Source of the DNA: Aquabacterium sp. | GTDB taxonomy: Bacteria > Pseudomonadota > Gammaproteobacteria > Burkholderiales > Burkholderiaceae_C | DNA: 64,000 bases | Direction: 5' to 3' | Assembly: GCA_023266355.1 (NCBI GenBank) | Contig: JAHFQM010000004.1 | Coordinates: 336,073-400,072 of the forward strand | In this document: positions 9,831 through 18,955 of the stretch, piece after piece | How positions within the stretch are numbered: position 1 is the stretch's first letter | Layout: each line of letters opens with the position of its first letter | Notes under the pieces: generated by a model | The model's database searches: none | Seen by the model: the letters and a program-made list of their open reading frames with translations, nothing else | What the model was told of the DNA's origin: nothing | Translations under genes and position numbers: made by a program

Positions 9831-10943
9831 TCACACCTGCCGGCCGAGCACCTGCATGGCCAGGCCATGCCCGCTCAACCAGGCGCCCTCCACCTTGCCG
9901 GCGGCCAACCAGTCGCCACACAGGCCCAGGCCCTGCTCGGGCAGCCAGTGGCGCAGGCCGGGCGGCGGCGGCAGGCTGTCGGCGTATCGCCAACGGTGGG
10001 CCGTCCAGGCCGCGGGGCTCGGCCCACCCCAGCCGGCAAAGGCGGCCAGCAGGGCCTCTGCGGCGACTTCGGGGGTGTCTTCGATGTGGGCCTCGCTCCA
10101 CTCGGGGCTGGCGTGCAGCACCCAGGTCTCGCACGCCGTCGCAGACATGGTCCGGCCGGGCTTGTGGCTGTCACGCGCCATCCAGCGCAAGGGCCCGGCG
10201 TTCACGAAGGCGGCATCGAAGGGCAAGTCCACGGGCGCGTCGAAACGCAGCATCAGCGCCCAGCAGCCGCGCATGGTCACGGCCGCGGCGACATCGGCCA
10301 GCGCTTGGGCATGAGCCCGGGCGTCCGCATCCGCATCCGCAACTGCGCCATCCATGCCTTGCCACCCCCGCCGCAGCAACGTGTCGGCCTGGGGCGCAGG
10401 CATGGCCAGCACCAGCGCATCGAAGGCCTCGGGCAGCCAGCCGTGTTCGGCCGTGCCCAGGCGCCAACGCGCACCGTCGCGCTGCACGGCCTGGACGGTG
10501 TGCCCGGTGCGCACGCCCAGACCCTCGGCCAGCCACTGCGCGGGCGAGGTCATGCGCGGCACACCGACGTGGCGCACCAGGCCACCATCACCGCCCTCAC
10601 GCGCATCACCAACACCCCCCGATGCACCGCCGCCCAGGGATCCCCGAAGGTCGCGTTGCGGGTCATCGCCCCCCAGCACCGCGATGCGCGGCGTCCAGGG
10701 CGCGGCCACGCCAACGTCGGTCCAGCGCGCCACTTCGGCGGCAAAGGCCGGGTGACGCGCGGTGAAGTACTGGGCGCCATGGTCGGCCTGCCAGCCCTCG
10801 CCGCGGCGGGTGCTCATGCGGCCGGCCACGCCGCGGCTCTTGTCCAGCACGGTGACTTGCAGGCCTGCGCTGCGCAAGGCCTGGGCACAGCTCAGGCCGG
10901 CCAGGCCCGCGCCGACGACGGCCACGGAAGAAATGGATGTCAT
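9831..10943 (-). CDS. renalase-like NAD(P)/FAD-dependent oxidoreductase
   Basis: A 370-residue flavoprotein. It begins with a dinucleotide-binding Rossmann motif, VAVVGAGLAGLSCAQAL (GxGxxG), followed by the LDKSRGVAGRMSTRR segment that is characteristic of renalase-type, amine-oxidase-fold proteins, and DHGAQYFTAR. Bacterial renalases oxidise off-pathway isomers of dihydronicotinamide cofactors; that function is known for a few members and is inferred here. It ends with a WLSGHGLAMQVLG stretch typical of the FAD-contacting C-terminus. It lies 12 nt downstream of slyX and probably belongs to the same leftward transcription unit as the OYE-family gene. Confidence 0.78.
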   Translation of the reverse strand: MTSISSVAVVGAGLAGLSCAQALRSAGLQVTVLDKSRGVAGRMSTRRGEGWQADHGAQYFTARHPAFAAEVARWTDVGVAAPWTPRIAVLGGDDPQRDLRGSLGGGASGGVGDAREGGDGGLVRHVGVPRMTSPAQWLAEGLGVRTGHTVQAVQRDGARWRLGTAEHGWLPEAFDALVLAMPAPQADTLLRRGWQGMDGAVADADADARAHAQALADVAAAVTMRGCWALMLRFDAPVDLPFDAAFVNAGPLRWMARDSHKPGRTMSATACETWVLHASPEWSEAHIEDTPEVAAEALLAAFAGWGGPSPAAWTAHRWRYADSLPPPPGLRHWLPEQGLGLCGDWLAAGKVEGAWLSGHGLAMQVLGRQV

Positions 10944-10955
10944 GGCGGGGGCCGT

Positions 10956-11240
10956 TCAGTAATGCGGGGGCAGCTCGTCGCGCAGGCTGCGGAAGGCGGT
11001 GGGCTGGCTGTCGGTCTGCTGCTGGCGCAAGGCGCTCAGCTCGCGCAACAGCAGGTCGATCTGGCGCTGCTGCGCGACGATGGTCTCGTTGAGGTGGTCG
11101 AGCAGGTCTTCGGTGAAGGCGGACTTGATCTCCAGCTCGGTGAGGCGCTGCTCGGTGCGCTCGGCCTCCGAGGCGGGTGCCGTGGCCTGGGTGGCAGAAG
11201 GTGCGGAAGAAGGTGAAGGCATGGCCGTATTGGACAGCAT
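10956..11240 (-). CDS. slyX: SlyX family protein
   Basis: A small protein of about 94 residues. The C-terminal 70 residues carry the SlyX pattern: a coiled coil (EQRLTELEIKSAFTEDLLDH, then LNETIVAQQRQIDLLLREL) ending in the conserved PPHY tail. The family is widespread and its role is unknown. The start is uncertain: ATG at 11240 lies 16 nt after the upstream stop, and ATG at 11222 is also possible; neither has a strong Shine-Dalgarno. Upstream residues are Ser/Pro/Thr-rich and probably disordered. It lies between the OYE-family gene and the renalase-like gene. Confidence 0.8.
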   Translation of the reverse strand: MLSNTAMPSPSSAPSATQATAPASEAERTEQRLTELEIKSAFTEDLLDHLNETIVAQQRQIDLLLRELSALRQQQTDSQPTAFRSLRDELPPHY

Positions 11241-11256
11241 CAGGACAGCATCGGCG

Positions 11257-12366
11257 TCAAGGCAGGTTGAACAGCTCGCGCAGGCCCGCGGGCTGGCAGC
11301 GCAGGTACTGCGGCGGCGCGTGCACGCGCGCACCGAGCCGTGCCGCGGCATGCCAGGGCCAGCGCGGGTTGTAGAGCATGGCCCGCGCCAGCCCCACCAG
11401 ATCGGCCTGGCCCGAAGCCACCACGGCCTCGGCCTGCTCGGGCTCGGTGATCAGGCCCACGCCGATGGTCGGCAGGCCCACCTCGCGCTTGATGGCCTCG
11501 GCAAAGGGCAGCTGGTAGCCGGGCGCCAGCGCGATCTGCTGCTGGGCCGACAGCCCACCGCTGGAGACGTGGACGAAGTCGCAGCCGCGCGCACGCAGGG
11601 CCTGGGCGAACACCTGGCTTTGCGCCAGGTCCCAGCCACCGGGCACCCAGTCGGTGGCCGAGATGCGCACGCCCACGGCCATGCCGGCCGGCACAGCCTC
11701 GCGCACCGCGTCGAACACCTCCAGCGGGAAACGCATGCGCCCTGCCAGCGGGCCACCGTGGGCATCGGTGCGCGCATTGCTCAGGGGCGAGAGGAATTGG
11801 TGCAGCAGGTAGCCGTGCGCTGCGTGGATCTCGATGAGGTCCAGGCCCAGGCGGTGGGCGCGCCGGGCCGCGTCGGCAAAGGCCTGGCGGATGCGGCGCA
11901 GCCCTGTGCCATCCAGGGACTCGGGCGCGGGGTCACTGTCCCGGAATGGCACAGCCGAGGGCGCCACCGTTTGCCAGCCGCCGTTGTCAGGCAAGACACC
12001 CGGCAACACGCGCGCACCGCCCGTCCACGGCGCGGCCACCGAGGCCTTGCGCCCCGCGTGCGCCAGCTGGATGCCCCAGCGGATGGGCGAATGCTTGCGC
12101 GCGGCGTCCAGCACACGGCGCAAGGCCGCCTCGGTGTCATCGGACCACAGCCCCAGGTCCAGCGGCGAGATGCGGCCCTCGGGCGTCACGGCCGTGGCCT
12201 CCAGGATGAACAGCCCCGCGCCCGACAGCGCCAAGTGGCCCAGGTGCATGAGGTGCCAGTCGCTGGCTCGGCCGTCTTGTGCCGAGTATTGGCACATCGG
12301 CGCGATCACGATGCGGTTGTCCAGCGGGAGTGAACCGAGGGTGAAAGGTGAAAACAAATGGCCCAT
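11257..12366 (-). CDS. NADH:flavin oxidoreductase, Old Yellow Enzyme family (YqjM-like)
   Basis: A 369-residue FMN-dependent ene-reductase. It begins MGHLFSPFTLGSLPLDNRIV and has APMCQYSA, in which the cysteine corresponds to the flavin-tuning Cys of YqjM-class enzymes. Other family marks are QLAHAGRKAS and EIHAAHGYLLHQFLSPLSN, followed by RTDAHGG. Such enzymes use NAD(P)H to reduce activated C=C bonds in the cytoplasm. The start at 12366 was chosen because upstream residues lack family similarity. The gene is divergent from the phasin gene; a short palindrome, GGCACATTGTGCC (12401-12413), lies 34 bp upstream of the start and may be an operator. Confidence 0.88.
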   Translation of the reverse strand: MGHLFSPFTLGSLPLDNRIVIAPMCQYSAQDGRASDWHLMHLGHLALSGAGLFILEATAVTPEGRISPLDLGLWSDDTEAALRRVLDAARKHSPIRWGIQLAHAGRKASVAAPWTGGARVLPGVLPDNGGWQTVAPSAVPFRDSDPAPESLDGTGLRRIRQAFADAARRAHRLGLDLIEIHAAHGYLLHQFLSPLSNARTDAHGGPLAGRMRFPLEVFDAVREAVPAGMAVGVRISATDWVPGGWDLAQSQVFAQALRARGCDFVHVSSGGLSAQQQIALAPGYQLPFAEAIKREVGLPTIGVGLITEPEQAEAVVASGQADLVGLARAMLYNPRWPWHAAARLGARVHAPPQYLRCQPAGLRELFNLP

Positions 12367-12400
12367 GGCACGCTTTCTGCAAGATGTGTTGCAAAGGTCT

Positions 12401-12413
12401 GGCACATTGTGCC
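12401..12413. promoter_or_regulatory. palindrome between the OYE and phasin genes
   Basis: GGCACA-T-TGTGCC is a perfect 6-bp inverted repeat in the divergent intergenic region (12367-12513). It could be an operator for either gene. No regulator can be assigned, and a chance palindrome of this size is possible. Confidence 0.3.
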
Positions 12414-12513
12414 CACCTGCCTCCGGGTTTGCTGGTGCGCGCGGCATGTCCCTGCGCGACCGTTTGCCTCGCTTGCCTGCCTGTCCTCACCTTTTGCCGA
12501 AAGGCCTCGCGCC

Positions 12514-12942
12514 ATGTCCCTCGCCCATCCCGACACCCACCCGGACGCCCAGCAGCACCTGACCACGCAGGCCATCGAGCTCTCCATGGCCGCCCCCCAG
12601 GTGGTGGCGCAGCGCCTCACGCGCATGGCCATGGCCGGCATCAACCCCAGCCAGGGCGACCACGACGAGCTCATGCTCATGGGCAGCGAAAAGCTGCTGG
12701 CCTTCCAGCAATCCTGGGTGGCGATGTGGAACCAGGCCTGGCACGCCCAAGTGGCGCTGGCCGAATCGCTCACGCGCGGCTCGCTCGCTCTGGCCAGTGG
12801 TCACAACGCCCACGGCGACCACCCAGCCCAGGTGCTGATGCAGATGCCGACGGCGGCGGCCAAGGTGCTGTCGGCCGGCCTGGCGCCGGTGCACGACCAG
12901 ACCATGGCCAACGCCCGGCGCCTCTCGGCCGCGGGCGCCTGA
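12514..12942 (+). CDS. polyhydroxyalkanoate granule-associated phasin
   Basis: A 142-residue protein with the pattern of small phasins: an amphipathic helical body without cysteine, including MAMAGINPSQGDHDELMLMG and SEKLLAFQQSWVAMWNQAW. Phasins coat polyhydroxyalkanoate granules in the cytoplasm and tune their size. The ATG at 12514 starts just before the conserved region; upstream in-frame codons overlap the divergent promoter region. It is followed 20 bp later by the TrhA gene on the same strand. Assignment rests on overall composition and the conserved block, so it is less certain than an enzyme call. Confidence 0.72.
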   Translation: MSLAHPDTHPDAQQHLTTQAIELSMAAPQVVAQRLTRMAMAGINPSQGDHDELMLMGSEKLLAFQQSWVAMWNQAWHAQVALAESLTRGSLALASGHNAHGDHPAQVLMQMPTAAAKVLSAGLAPVHDQTMANARRLSAAGA

Positions 12943-12962
12943 GCCCCATCCTGCGAGCCCCC

Positions 12963-13577
12963 ATGCACCACGGCGAACGCTTCAACACCCTCACCCACCT
13001 GCTGGGCCTCTTGCTGGCCGTGGTGGGCACGGTGTGCCTGCTGGGCCAGCCCGGCGTCTGGCAAGACGCGGACAAGCTGGCCTGCATGTCGGTGTTCTGC
13101 GCCGCCATGGTGATGCTCTACATGGCCTCGTCGGCCTTCCACGGCCTGCGCGGCCAGGCCCGCTTGTGGTGGGCCAAGGCCGACCACTGCGCCATCTTCC
13201 TGATGATCGCGGGCACCTACACGCCCTTTGCCGTCCTCAGCATCGGCGGGCTGCTGGGCGCGGCCTTGCTGGCCGGGGTCTGGGGCCTGGCGGTGCTGGG
13301 CATCGTGCGGGAGCTGCGCGCCCACGCGGACGCCGCCCCCTCGCTGCCGCTCTACCTGCTGATGGGCTGGCTGGGCGCGGCCTCGGCCGCCACCCTGCTG
13401 GACCGCCTGAGCACGCCCGGTGCCTTGCTGCTCCTGCTGGGGGGCTTGCTGTACACCGTGGGCGTGGTCTTCTACGTCAAGGGCGAGCGCTGGCGCCATG
13501 CGCATGGCATCTGGCACCTGTTCGTCATGGGCGGCAGCGCCTCGCACTACCTCACGGTGTACTACTTCGTGGCCTGA
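12963..13577 (+). CDS. trhA: hemolysin III / TrhA family membrane protein (PAQR superfamily)
   Basis: A 204-residue protein with about seven hydrophobic segments and the PAQR/hemolysin III hallmarks: [19 protein letters not shown] at the N-terminus, ASSAFHG after the third helix, [17 protein letters not shown] in the middle and [16 protein letters not shown] His near the C-terminus ([12 protein letters not shown]). These His, Ser and Asp residues are the conserved metal site of the superfamily. Bacterial members affect membrane fluidity homeostasis. The ATG at 12963 begins exactly at the conserved N-terminus. Its end overlaps the opposite-strand alaC gene by 16 bp. Confidence 0.87.
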   Translation: MHHGERFNTLTHLLGLLLAVVGTVCLLGQPGVWQDADKLACMSVFCAAMVMLYMASSAFHGLRGQARLWWAKADHCAIFLMIAGTYTPFAVLSIGGLLGAALLAGVWGLAVLGIVRELRAHADAAPSLPLYLLMGWLGAASAATLLDRLSTPGALLLLLGGLLYTVGVVFYVKGERWRHAHGIWHLFVMGGSASHYLTVYYFVA

Positions 13578-14833
13578 GCCGACGGTGCCGCGGCGACGGG
13601 CCCCACAGCGGCCGCAGCGGCCAAAGGGACAGGCACCAGCCCATCGGCCTTGAACATCGCCTTGATGCCGCGGATGGCCTGGCGGATGCGCGCCTCGTTC
13701 TCGATCAGCGCAAAGCGCACGTGGTCGTCGCCATGGTCGCCAAAACCGATGCCCGGCGACACGCACACCTTGGCCTTGTCCAGCATCTGCCGCGCGAACT
13801 CCAGCGAACCCATCTCGCGGTAAGCCTCGGGGATCTTCGCCCAGATGTACATCGAGGCTTTGGGCTTCTCGACCATCCAGCCGGCTTCGTGCAGGCCCTT
13901 GACCAGCACATCGCGGCGGCTCTGGTACTGCGCGGTGATGTCTTTCACGCACTGCTGGTCGCCTTCGAGTGCCGCGATGGCGGCCACCTGCAGCGGCGTG
14001 AAGGTGCCGTAGTCGTGGTAACTTTTGATGCGGGCCAGTGCGGCCACGAGGTCGGGGTTGCCGACCATGAAGCCGATGCGCCAGCCGGCCATGTTGTAGC
14101 TTTTGCTGAGCGTGAAGAACTCGACGGCGATGTCCTTCGCCCCCGGCACCTGCATGATGGACGGGGCCTTCCAACCATCGAAAACGATGTCGGCATAGGC
14201 CAGGTCATGGACCACGAAGATGTCGTGCTTCCTGGCCAGCGCGATCACGCGTTCGAAGAAATCGAGCTCCACGCACTGGGCGGTGGGGTTGCTGGGAAAG
14301 CCCAGCACCATCATCTTGGGCTTGGGGTAGCTGCCGCGGATGGCTTTTTCCAGCTCGGCGAAGAAGTCCACGCCCGGGATGAGCGGCACCGAGCGGATGT
14401 CGGCCCCGGCGATGACCGCGCCATAGATGTGGATGGGGTAGCTCGGGTCGGGCACCAGCACGGTGTCGCCGCGGTCCAGCGTGGCCAGCATCAGGTGGGC
14501 CAGGCCCTCTTTCGAACCGATGGTGACGATGGCTTCCTTGTCGGCGTCGATGTCCACGCCGTACCGCGCCTTGTACCAGTGCGAGATGGCCCGGCGCAGG
14601 CGCGGGATGCCCTTGGAGGCCGAGTAGCCGTGGGTGTCGGGCCGTTGGGCGACTTCGGTGAGCTTGGCGACGATGTGCGGTGGCGTGGCCCCATCGGGGT
14701 TGCCCATGCTCATGTCGATGATGTCTTCCCCGCGGCGGCGGGCGGCCAGCTTGAGTTCGGCCGTGATGTTGAAGACGTAGGGAGGGAGGCGATCGATGCG
14801 CGCAAAGCGGCGCTTGCCCGGCAAAGTGGACAT
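13562..14833 (-). CDS. alaC: alanine transaminase (AlaC-type class I/II aminotransferase)
   Basis: A 423-residue PLP-dependent fold-type I aminotransferase. Visible marks are [19 protein letters not shown] at the N-terminus, [23 protein letters not shown] with the Asn contact, [14 protein letters not shown] with the PLP-ring Asp, and the Schiff-base lysine in [13 protein letters not shown]. These match AlaC, the major pyruvate-to-alanine transaminase, closely. The C-terminus is extended by an Ala/Pro-rich tail of about 25 residues not usual in the family. A weak purine-rich ribosome site precedes the ATG at 14833. Confidence 0.9.
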   Translation of the reverse strand: MSTLPGKRRFARIDRLPPYVFNITAELKLAARRRGEDIIDMSMGNPDGATPPHIVAKLTEVAQRPDTHGYSASKGIPRLRRAISHWYKARYGVDIDADKEAIVTIGSKEGLAHLMLATLDRGDTVLVPDPSYPIHIYGAVIAGADIRSVPLIPGVDFFAELEKAIRGSYPKPKMMVLGFPSNPTAQCVELDFFERVIALARKHDIFVVHDLAYADIVFDGWKAPSIMQVPGAKDIAVEFFTLSKSYNMAGWRIGFMVGNPDLVAALARIKSYHDYGTFTPLQVAAIAALEGDQQCVKDITAQYQSRRDVLVKGLHEAGWMVEKPKASMYIWAKIPEAYREMGSLEFARQMLDKAKVCVSPGIGFGDHGDDHVRFALIENEARIRQAIRGIKAMFKADGLVPVPLAAAAAVGPVAAAPSAQATK

Positions 14834-14901
14834 GGTTTTCTTTCACGTGGGCGCCCGGAACCGTCCGAGCGACGTGGGCCCTGCAAGGCACAGGGCTTGG
14901 G

Positions 14902-15759
14902 TCACATCATAGACAAACCCGGGCGCTCGGCAACATCGCCCTCAACCCGTGAACGGGTGACCTGTTCGAAGCGCGTGAAGTAGTCCGCACGCTCGGTGCC
15001 CAACCAGCGGTCCCACCAGGTGAACCACAAGCCGTAGTTGCCCTGAGCGAATTCGTGGTGCAAATGGTGGTGTGTGGTCGTCGTGAAACGCCCGCCCAGC
15101 CAGTGGCGAATGAAGCCACGCGGCATGACCTCCACAGCCGCATGCCCATGGGCATTGCGCACGATCTGGTGGATGCCCGCGGCAAACAACACAATGCCGG
15201 GCAGCGGCACCACCAGGAGTGCCAAAGGCACGTACAAGCCATTGATGAGCGCTTCGATGGGATGGAAGGCATAAGCCGCCCAGGGTGAGGGGTGGCGAGA
15301 GCGGTGGTGCAGGCCATGCACATGACGGAACCACCAGGGCGTGTGCAAAAGGCGGTGCGTGGCATAGAAGTAGGCGTCGTGCCACAGGATGAGCGCTGGC
15401 AGGCTGAGCACCGCCCACCACCACCCGTGCTGGGTCGGATCGGCGTCAATTTCGATGCGGCCTGCGATGACACCGGCAAACACCACCAGGCTGGTGGCGG
15501 CAAACACCATCATCGATGTGAGCGAGTACATGGCTTCGCGGCGCATGTCGCGCCCCTGCGGCCACGCCCCGATGAGGCGGTGCGCCAAGCGCCTGCGCAA
15601 GAGCACGTGCAGACCCAACCACAGCAGCAGCACACCCACAGCGTAAAAGATGAACTCCATCGTGAAGCTGCGTTGGAATTGCTGAGCCACCGCCAGCCAG
15701 GCAGCAGGGTCGTCCCAAGGGCTGAGGGACACAAAACGTGGGTCAAAGCGTGGGTCCAT
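14902..15759 (-). CDS. sterol desaturase / fatty acid hydroxylase superfamily membrane protein
   Basis: A 285-residue membrane protein with histidine boxes HDAYFYATH (with HRLLH), HVHGLHH and HHHLHH, arranged as in the di-iron hydroxylase superfamily. About four hydrophobic helices are visible (near residues 35-55, 80-105, 115-135 and 190-215). The start at 15759 has GGAG nine bases upstream; a longer in-frame extension to 15831 has poor composition. The substrate is unknown; lipid or isoprenoid hydroxylation is the family precedent. It is a single gene, divergent from the PotD-like gene. The 250-bp gap holds a possible -10 box (TATCCT, about 15930). Confidence 0.83.
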   Translation of the reverse strand: MDPRFDPRFVSLSPWDDPAAWLAVAQQFQRSFTMEFIFYAVGVLLLWLGLHVLLRRRLAHRLIGAWPQGRDMRREAMYSLTSMMVFAATSLVVFAGVIAGRIEIDADPTQHGWWWAVLSLPALILWHDAYFYATHRLLHTPWWFRHVHGLHHRSRHPSPWAAYAFHPIEALINGLYVPLALLVVPLPGIVLFAAGIHQIVRNAHGHAAVEVMPRGFIRHWLGGRFTTTTHHHLHHEFAQGNYGLWFTWWDRWLGTERADYFTRFEQVTRSRVEGDVAERPGLSMM

Positions 15760-16009
15760 GGCGGCTCCAGCGGCATGCACTGACAAATCCGCCAGACCGC
15801 ACGGACACCTTGTACTGCGACGACACCGCACCCTACAACAAAATCAGGCGCGGCGCGGGGCACGACCCATCTGACATCCCGCGTGACCGCATTTCACCGC
15901 GCAGGCGAGCCAGAGCGCGCTATCCTTTCGACCTCTGTCAGGGCGCAGGCACGCGCCGCCCCTCTGGCAGGCGCAGTATCAGGAAGCCGAGCCAGGGGAG
16001 TCACAGCAG

Positions 16010-17161
16010 GTGCGCGGATGGATGTTCAAGCTCTTGCAGGCCGGCCCGGTGTCGGGCTGGCTGGCGGCATGGTGCTGCGGCCTGGCGCTGACGCACGCCG
16101 GTCACGCGCAGGCAGGCCTGATCCCCAGCGCCGTCGCCGCAGCAGCCGACAAGGGCGCCTTGCGCGTGCTGGCCTGGCCGGGCTATGCCGAACCCGAAGT
16201 GGTGCGCAGCTTCACCGCACGCACCGGCGTGCGCGTGGAAGTCACGGTGGTGGACACCGACGAGGCCCTCTGGCAGAAGCTCAACGCCGCGGGCAAGGCC
16301 AACGGCAGCGGCAACGGCACCGAGGGCTTCGATGTTTTTGCCGTGAACACGGCCGAATTGCAGCGCTACGTGGCCAGCAACCTCGTGCAGGGCATCGACG
16401 TCAGGCGCATCCCCAACACCCGCCTGCAGCTGCCGCGTTTTCGCGACCGGGCGGCCATCCCGGGGCTGGTGCGACAGGGCGCGCGGGGCGAGCAGGTCAT
16501 GGGCATCCCCTTCACCTATTCGGCGATGGGCCTGATCTTCGACAAACGCCAGCTGCGCGAGCCCCCGACCTCCATGGCCGCGCTGTGGGACCCGGCCCTG
16601 CAAGGCAAGGTCGTGATCTACAACGGCGGCACACACAATTTCTCGCTGGCGGCCCTGGCCATGGGCTGGGATGCACCCTTCCAATATGCCGACACGCAGT
16701 GGCAGGCCGGCGCCGACAAGCTCATCGCGCTGCGGCGCAATGCGGTGGCGGTGTACACGCAGCCGCAAGAGTCCGCTCGCCTGTTCATCCGCCACCATGC
16801 CGCCTTGATGTTCGCCAACTACGGCACGCAGCAGTTGAACCTGCTGAAAGCGGCCGGGGCCGACGTGGGCTATGCCATCCCGCCAGATGGCGCCCTGGCC
16901 TGGCTGGACTGCTGGGCCATCCCGCGCAACGCCCCCCACCGCAACCTGGCCCACGCCTGGATCGACCACCTGCTGGGCGTCGAAGCCAGCACGCTGCTGG
17001 TCACGCGCCAAGGCCTCTCCAGCACCGTGAGCGAGACCGGCCAGGACGACACGCACCCGCGGCTGCTGTGGCTGGCCCCCGTCGAGGACGCCATGCGGCG
17101 CGAGACCCTCTGGCGCCGCATCCGCTCAGGTGACCGCCTGGGCAAGGTGATGGCGCCATGA
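16010..17161 (+). CDS. periplasmic PotD-like extracellular solute-binding protein
   Basis: A 383-residue secreted protein. A signal peptide (GWLAAWCCGLALTHAGHAQA) precedes ALRVLAWPGYAEPEVVRSF, the start of the PotD/ABC_SBP fold; GIPFTYSAMGLIFDKRQL and AIPRNAPHRNLAHAWIDHLL are further family marks. There is no permease or ATPase gene nearby. Instead its stop overlaps the start of a diguanylate cyclase gene (ATGA), suggesting a sensory rather than transport role, as for NspS of Vibrio. The GTG at 16010 has AGGGGAG about 10 nt upstream; ATG at 16022 is an alternative. Ligand is unknown; polyamines are the family precedent. Confidence 0.82.
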   Translation: MRGWMFKLLQAGPVSGWLAAWCCGLALTHAGHAQAGLIPSAVAAAADKGALRVLAWPGYAEPEVVRSFTARTGVRVEVTVVDTDEALWQKLNAAGKANGSGNGTEGFDVFAVNTAELQRYVASNLVQGIDVRRIPNTRLQLPRFRDRAAIPGLVRQGARGEQVMGIPFTYSAMGLIFDKRQLREPPTSMAALWDPALQGKVVIYNGGTHNFSLAALAMGWDAPFQYADTQWQAGADKLIALRRNAVAVYTQPQESARLFIRHHAALMFANYGTQQLNLLKAAGADVGYAIPPDGALAWLDCWAIPRNAPHRNLAHAWIDHLLGVEASTLLVTRQGLSSTVSETGQDDTHPRLLWLAPVEDAMRRETLWRRIRSGDRLGKVMAP

Positions 17162-18951
17162 GGCACCGCTTCGGCATCGCCTGGCGCCTGGGCGTTTCGC
17201 TGGCCCTGATCGGCGTGATCGCCTCGGGCCTCACCGGCTATTGGGGCTATGGCGAAAGCCGCAAGCTGCTGCGCGGCGCGGCCGAAGAGCGCCTCCTGAC
17301 GGCCACTCGCGTGCTGGGGCGCCAGCTCACGGTCGGGCTGGGCGGTGCGGCACAGGACGTGCGCCTGATCGCCGCGCACCCGGGCACGCGACAGCTGCTG
17401 GTTTCGCAAGATGCCGCGACGGTGGCACGGGGCCACGAGACGCTGGCCCAGCTCTTCAAGAGCATGCTGGGCACGCACCCCGAGTACTACCAGATGCGGC
17501 TGATCTCGGCCCACCAGCACGGCCTGGAGCTGGTCCGCGTGGACCGCAGCGACGGCCCGCTGCTGCGGATCGAGGGCGACGACTTGCAGGAGAAGGGTCA
17601 CTACCCCTACGTGGCCGACACCTTGCGACTGCCCGAAGGCGCGGTGTATGTGTCGCGTGCCGAAATCAACCACGAGGTCGGCGCCCACGCCGGCCTGGAC
17701 AAGCCCTCGCTGCAGGTGGCCACGCCCATCCACGGCGTCACAGGTCAGGGCAAGGGCCAGGTGCTGGGCCTGATCGTGGTCAACATCGACCTCAACGGTT
17801 TGTTCTCGCAACTGGCCGCCGACCTCCCCTCCGACCTCAGCCTCTTCCTGAGCAACGGCGAGGGCGACTTCCTCATCCACCCGGACCCGCGCCAGGCCTT
17901 CGCCTTCGACCGCGGCCAGCGCTCGCGGGTGCAAGACAGCTTCCACGGTGTGTCGGAGCTGCTCTCGGACGCGCGCGAACGCAAGGCGCAGCTCGTGACC
18001 ACCACTGCCCACGCCTCGCCACAGAACGAGCTGGTGGCGGCGTTCGTGCGGCAGTCGCTGGCGGGCCTGCACAGCGAAGACGACTTCATCCTGGGCCTGG
18101 CGCAACCCCTGAGCGCGGTGCTGGCCGACAGCGCCCACCTGGGCCGCGTGAACCTGCGCATCGTGCTGGCCTTCAGCGCACTGGCCGTGCTCATCGCGGT
18201 GGTGCTGGCGCGGGCCCTGTCGCGGCCGCTGGAGCAGATCGTCGAAGCCATCCGGCACTTCGGCCAGGGCCAGGTCGTGGGCCGCTTGCCGCTGCACCGC
18301 AGCGACGAGATCGGCATGCTGGCGCACAGCATCGACGAGATGCAGCACCAGATCCGCGGGCAGTTCGCCAACCTCGCGCAAAAGCAGGAAGAGCTGGACC
18401 GCCTCGCCGGCCACGACACGCTCACAGGCCTGCCCAACCGGCGCCTGTTCTTCGACCGCCTGCACCAGGCCCTGGCCCGCGCCAAGCGCAACCACACGCA
18501 CCTGGCGCTGCTCTACATCGACCTGGACAATTTCAAGGACATCAACGACACGCTGGGCCATGCGGCCGGTGACGCCGTGCTGTGCGCCGTGGGCCAGCGC
18601 CTGAGCCAGCTGGTGCGCGAGGCCGACACCGTGGCGCGCTTAGGGGGCGACGAATTCATCGTGCTGCTGGACGGCGCCGAGGACGAACGCGCCACCGAGC
18701 TGGTCATGCAGCGCGTGCGCGAAGCCCTGGCCAAGCCCGTGCTCTACCAGCGCACCGAGTTGCAGTGCGATGGCAGCGTGGGCATGAGCCGCTACCCGGA
18801 CGATGCCACCGAGGTGGGCGACCTGATCGCCGCGGCCGACCACGCCATGTACACCGCGAAGGCGGCCGGGCGTCAGCGCATCCGCATCTCGGCGCAGGTG
18901 GCCGATGGGGGCGTTGGGGATGCTCGGGACGCCAGGGACGCAAGCGCCTGA
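17158..18951 (+). CDS. membrane diguanylate cyclase with periplasmic sensor, HAMP and GGDEF domains
   Basis: A 597-residue sensor. It has a first membrane helix (about residues 9-31), a ~300-residue periplasmic part with a double-Cache look (EYYQMRLISAHQHGLELVRV), a second helix (about 336-354), a HAMP linker and a GGDEF domain. The catalytic motif GGDEF is at 496-500, and the RxxD inhibitory site READ is at 487-490, five residues upstream, so an active and product-inhibited cyclase is expected. No EAL domain is present. Translational coupling to the PotD-like gene upstream suggests that the binding protein controls this cyclase from the periplasm. Confidence 0.9.
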   Translation: MRHRFGIAWRLGVSLALIGVIASGLTGYWGYGESRKLLRGAAEERLLTATRVLGRQLTVGLGGAAQDVRLIAAHPGTRQLLVSQDAATVARGHETLAQLFKSMLGTHPEYYQMRLISAHQHGLELVRVDRSDGPLLRIEGDDLQEKGHYPYVADTLRLPEGAVYVSRAEINHEVGAHAGLDKPSLQVATPIHGVTGQGKGQVLGLIVVNIDLNGLFSQLAADLPSDLSLFLSNGEGDFLIHPDPRQAFAFDRGQRSRVQDSFHGVSELLSDARERKAQLVTTTAHASPQNELVAAFVRQSLAGLHSEDDFILGLAQPLSAVLADSAHLGRVNLRIVLAFSALAVLIAVVLARALSRPLEQIVEAIRHFGQGQVVGRLPLHRSDEIGMLAHSIDEMQHQIRGQFANLAQKQEELDRLAGHDTLTGLPNRRLFFDRLHQALARAKRNHTHLALLYIDLDNFKDINDTLGHAAGDAVLCAVGQRLSQLVREADTVARLGGDEFIVLLDGAEDERATELVMQRVREALAKPVLYQRTELQCDGSVGMSRYPDDATEVGDLIAAADHAMYTAKAAGRQRIRISAQVADGGVGDARDARDASA

Positions 18952-18955
18952 GGCC

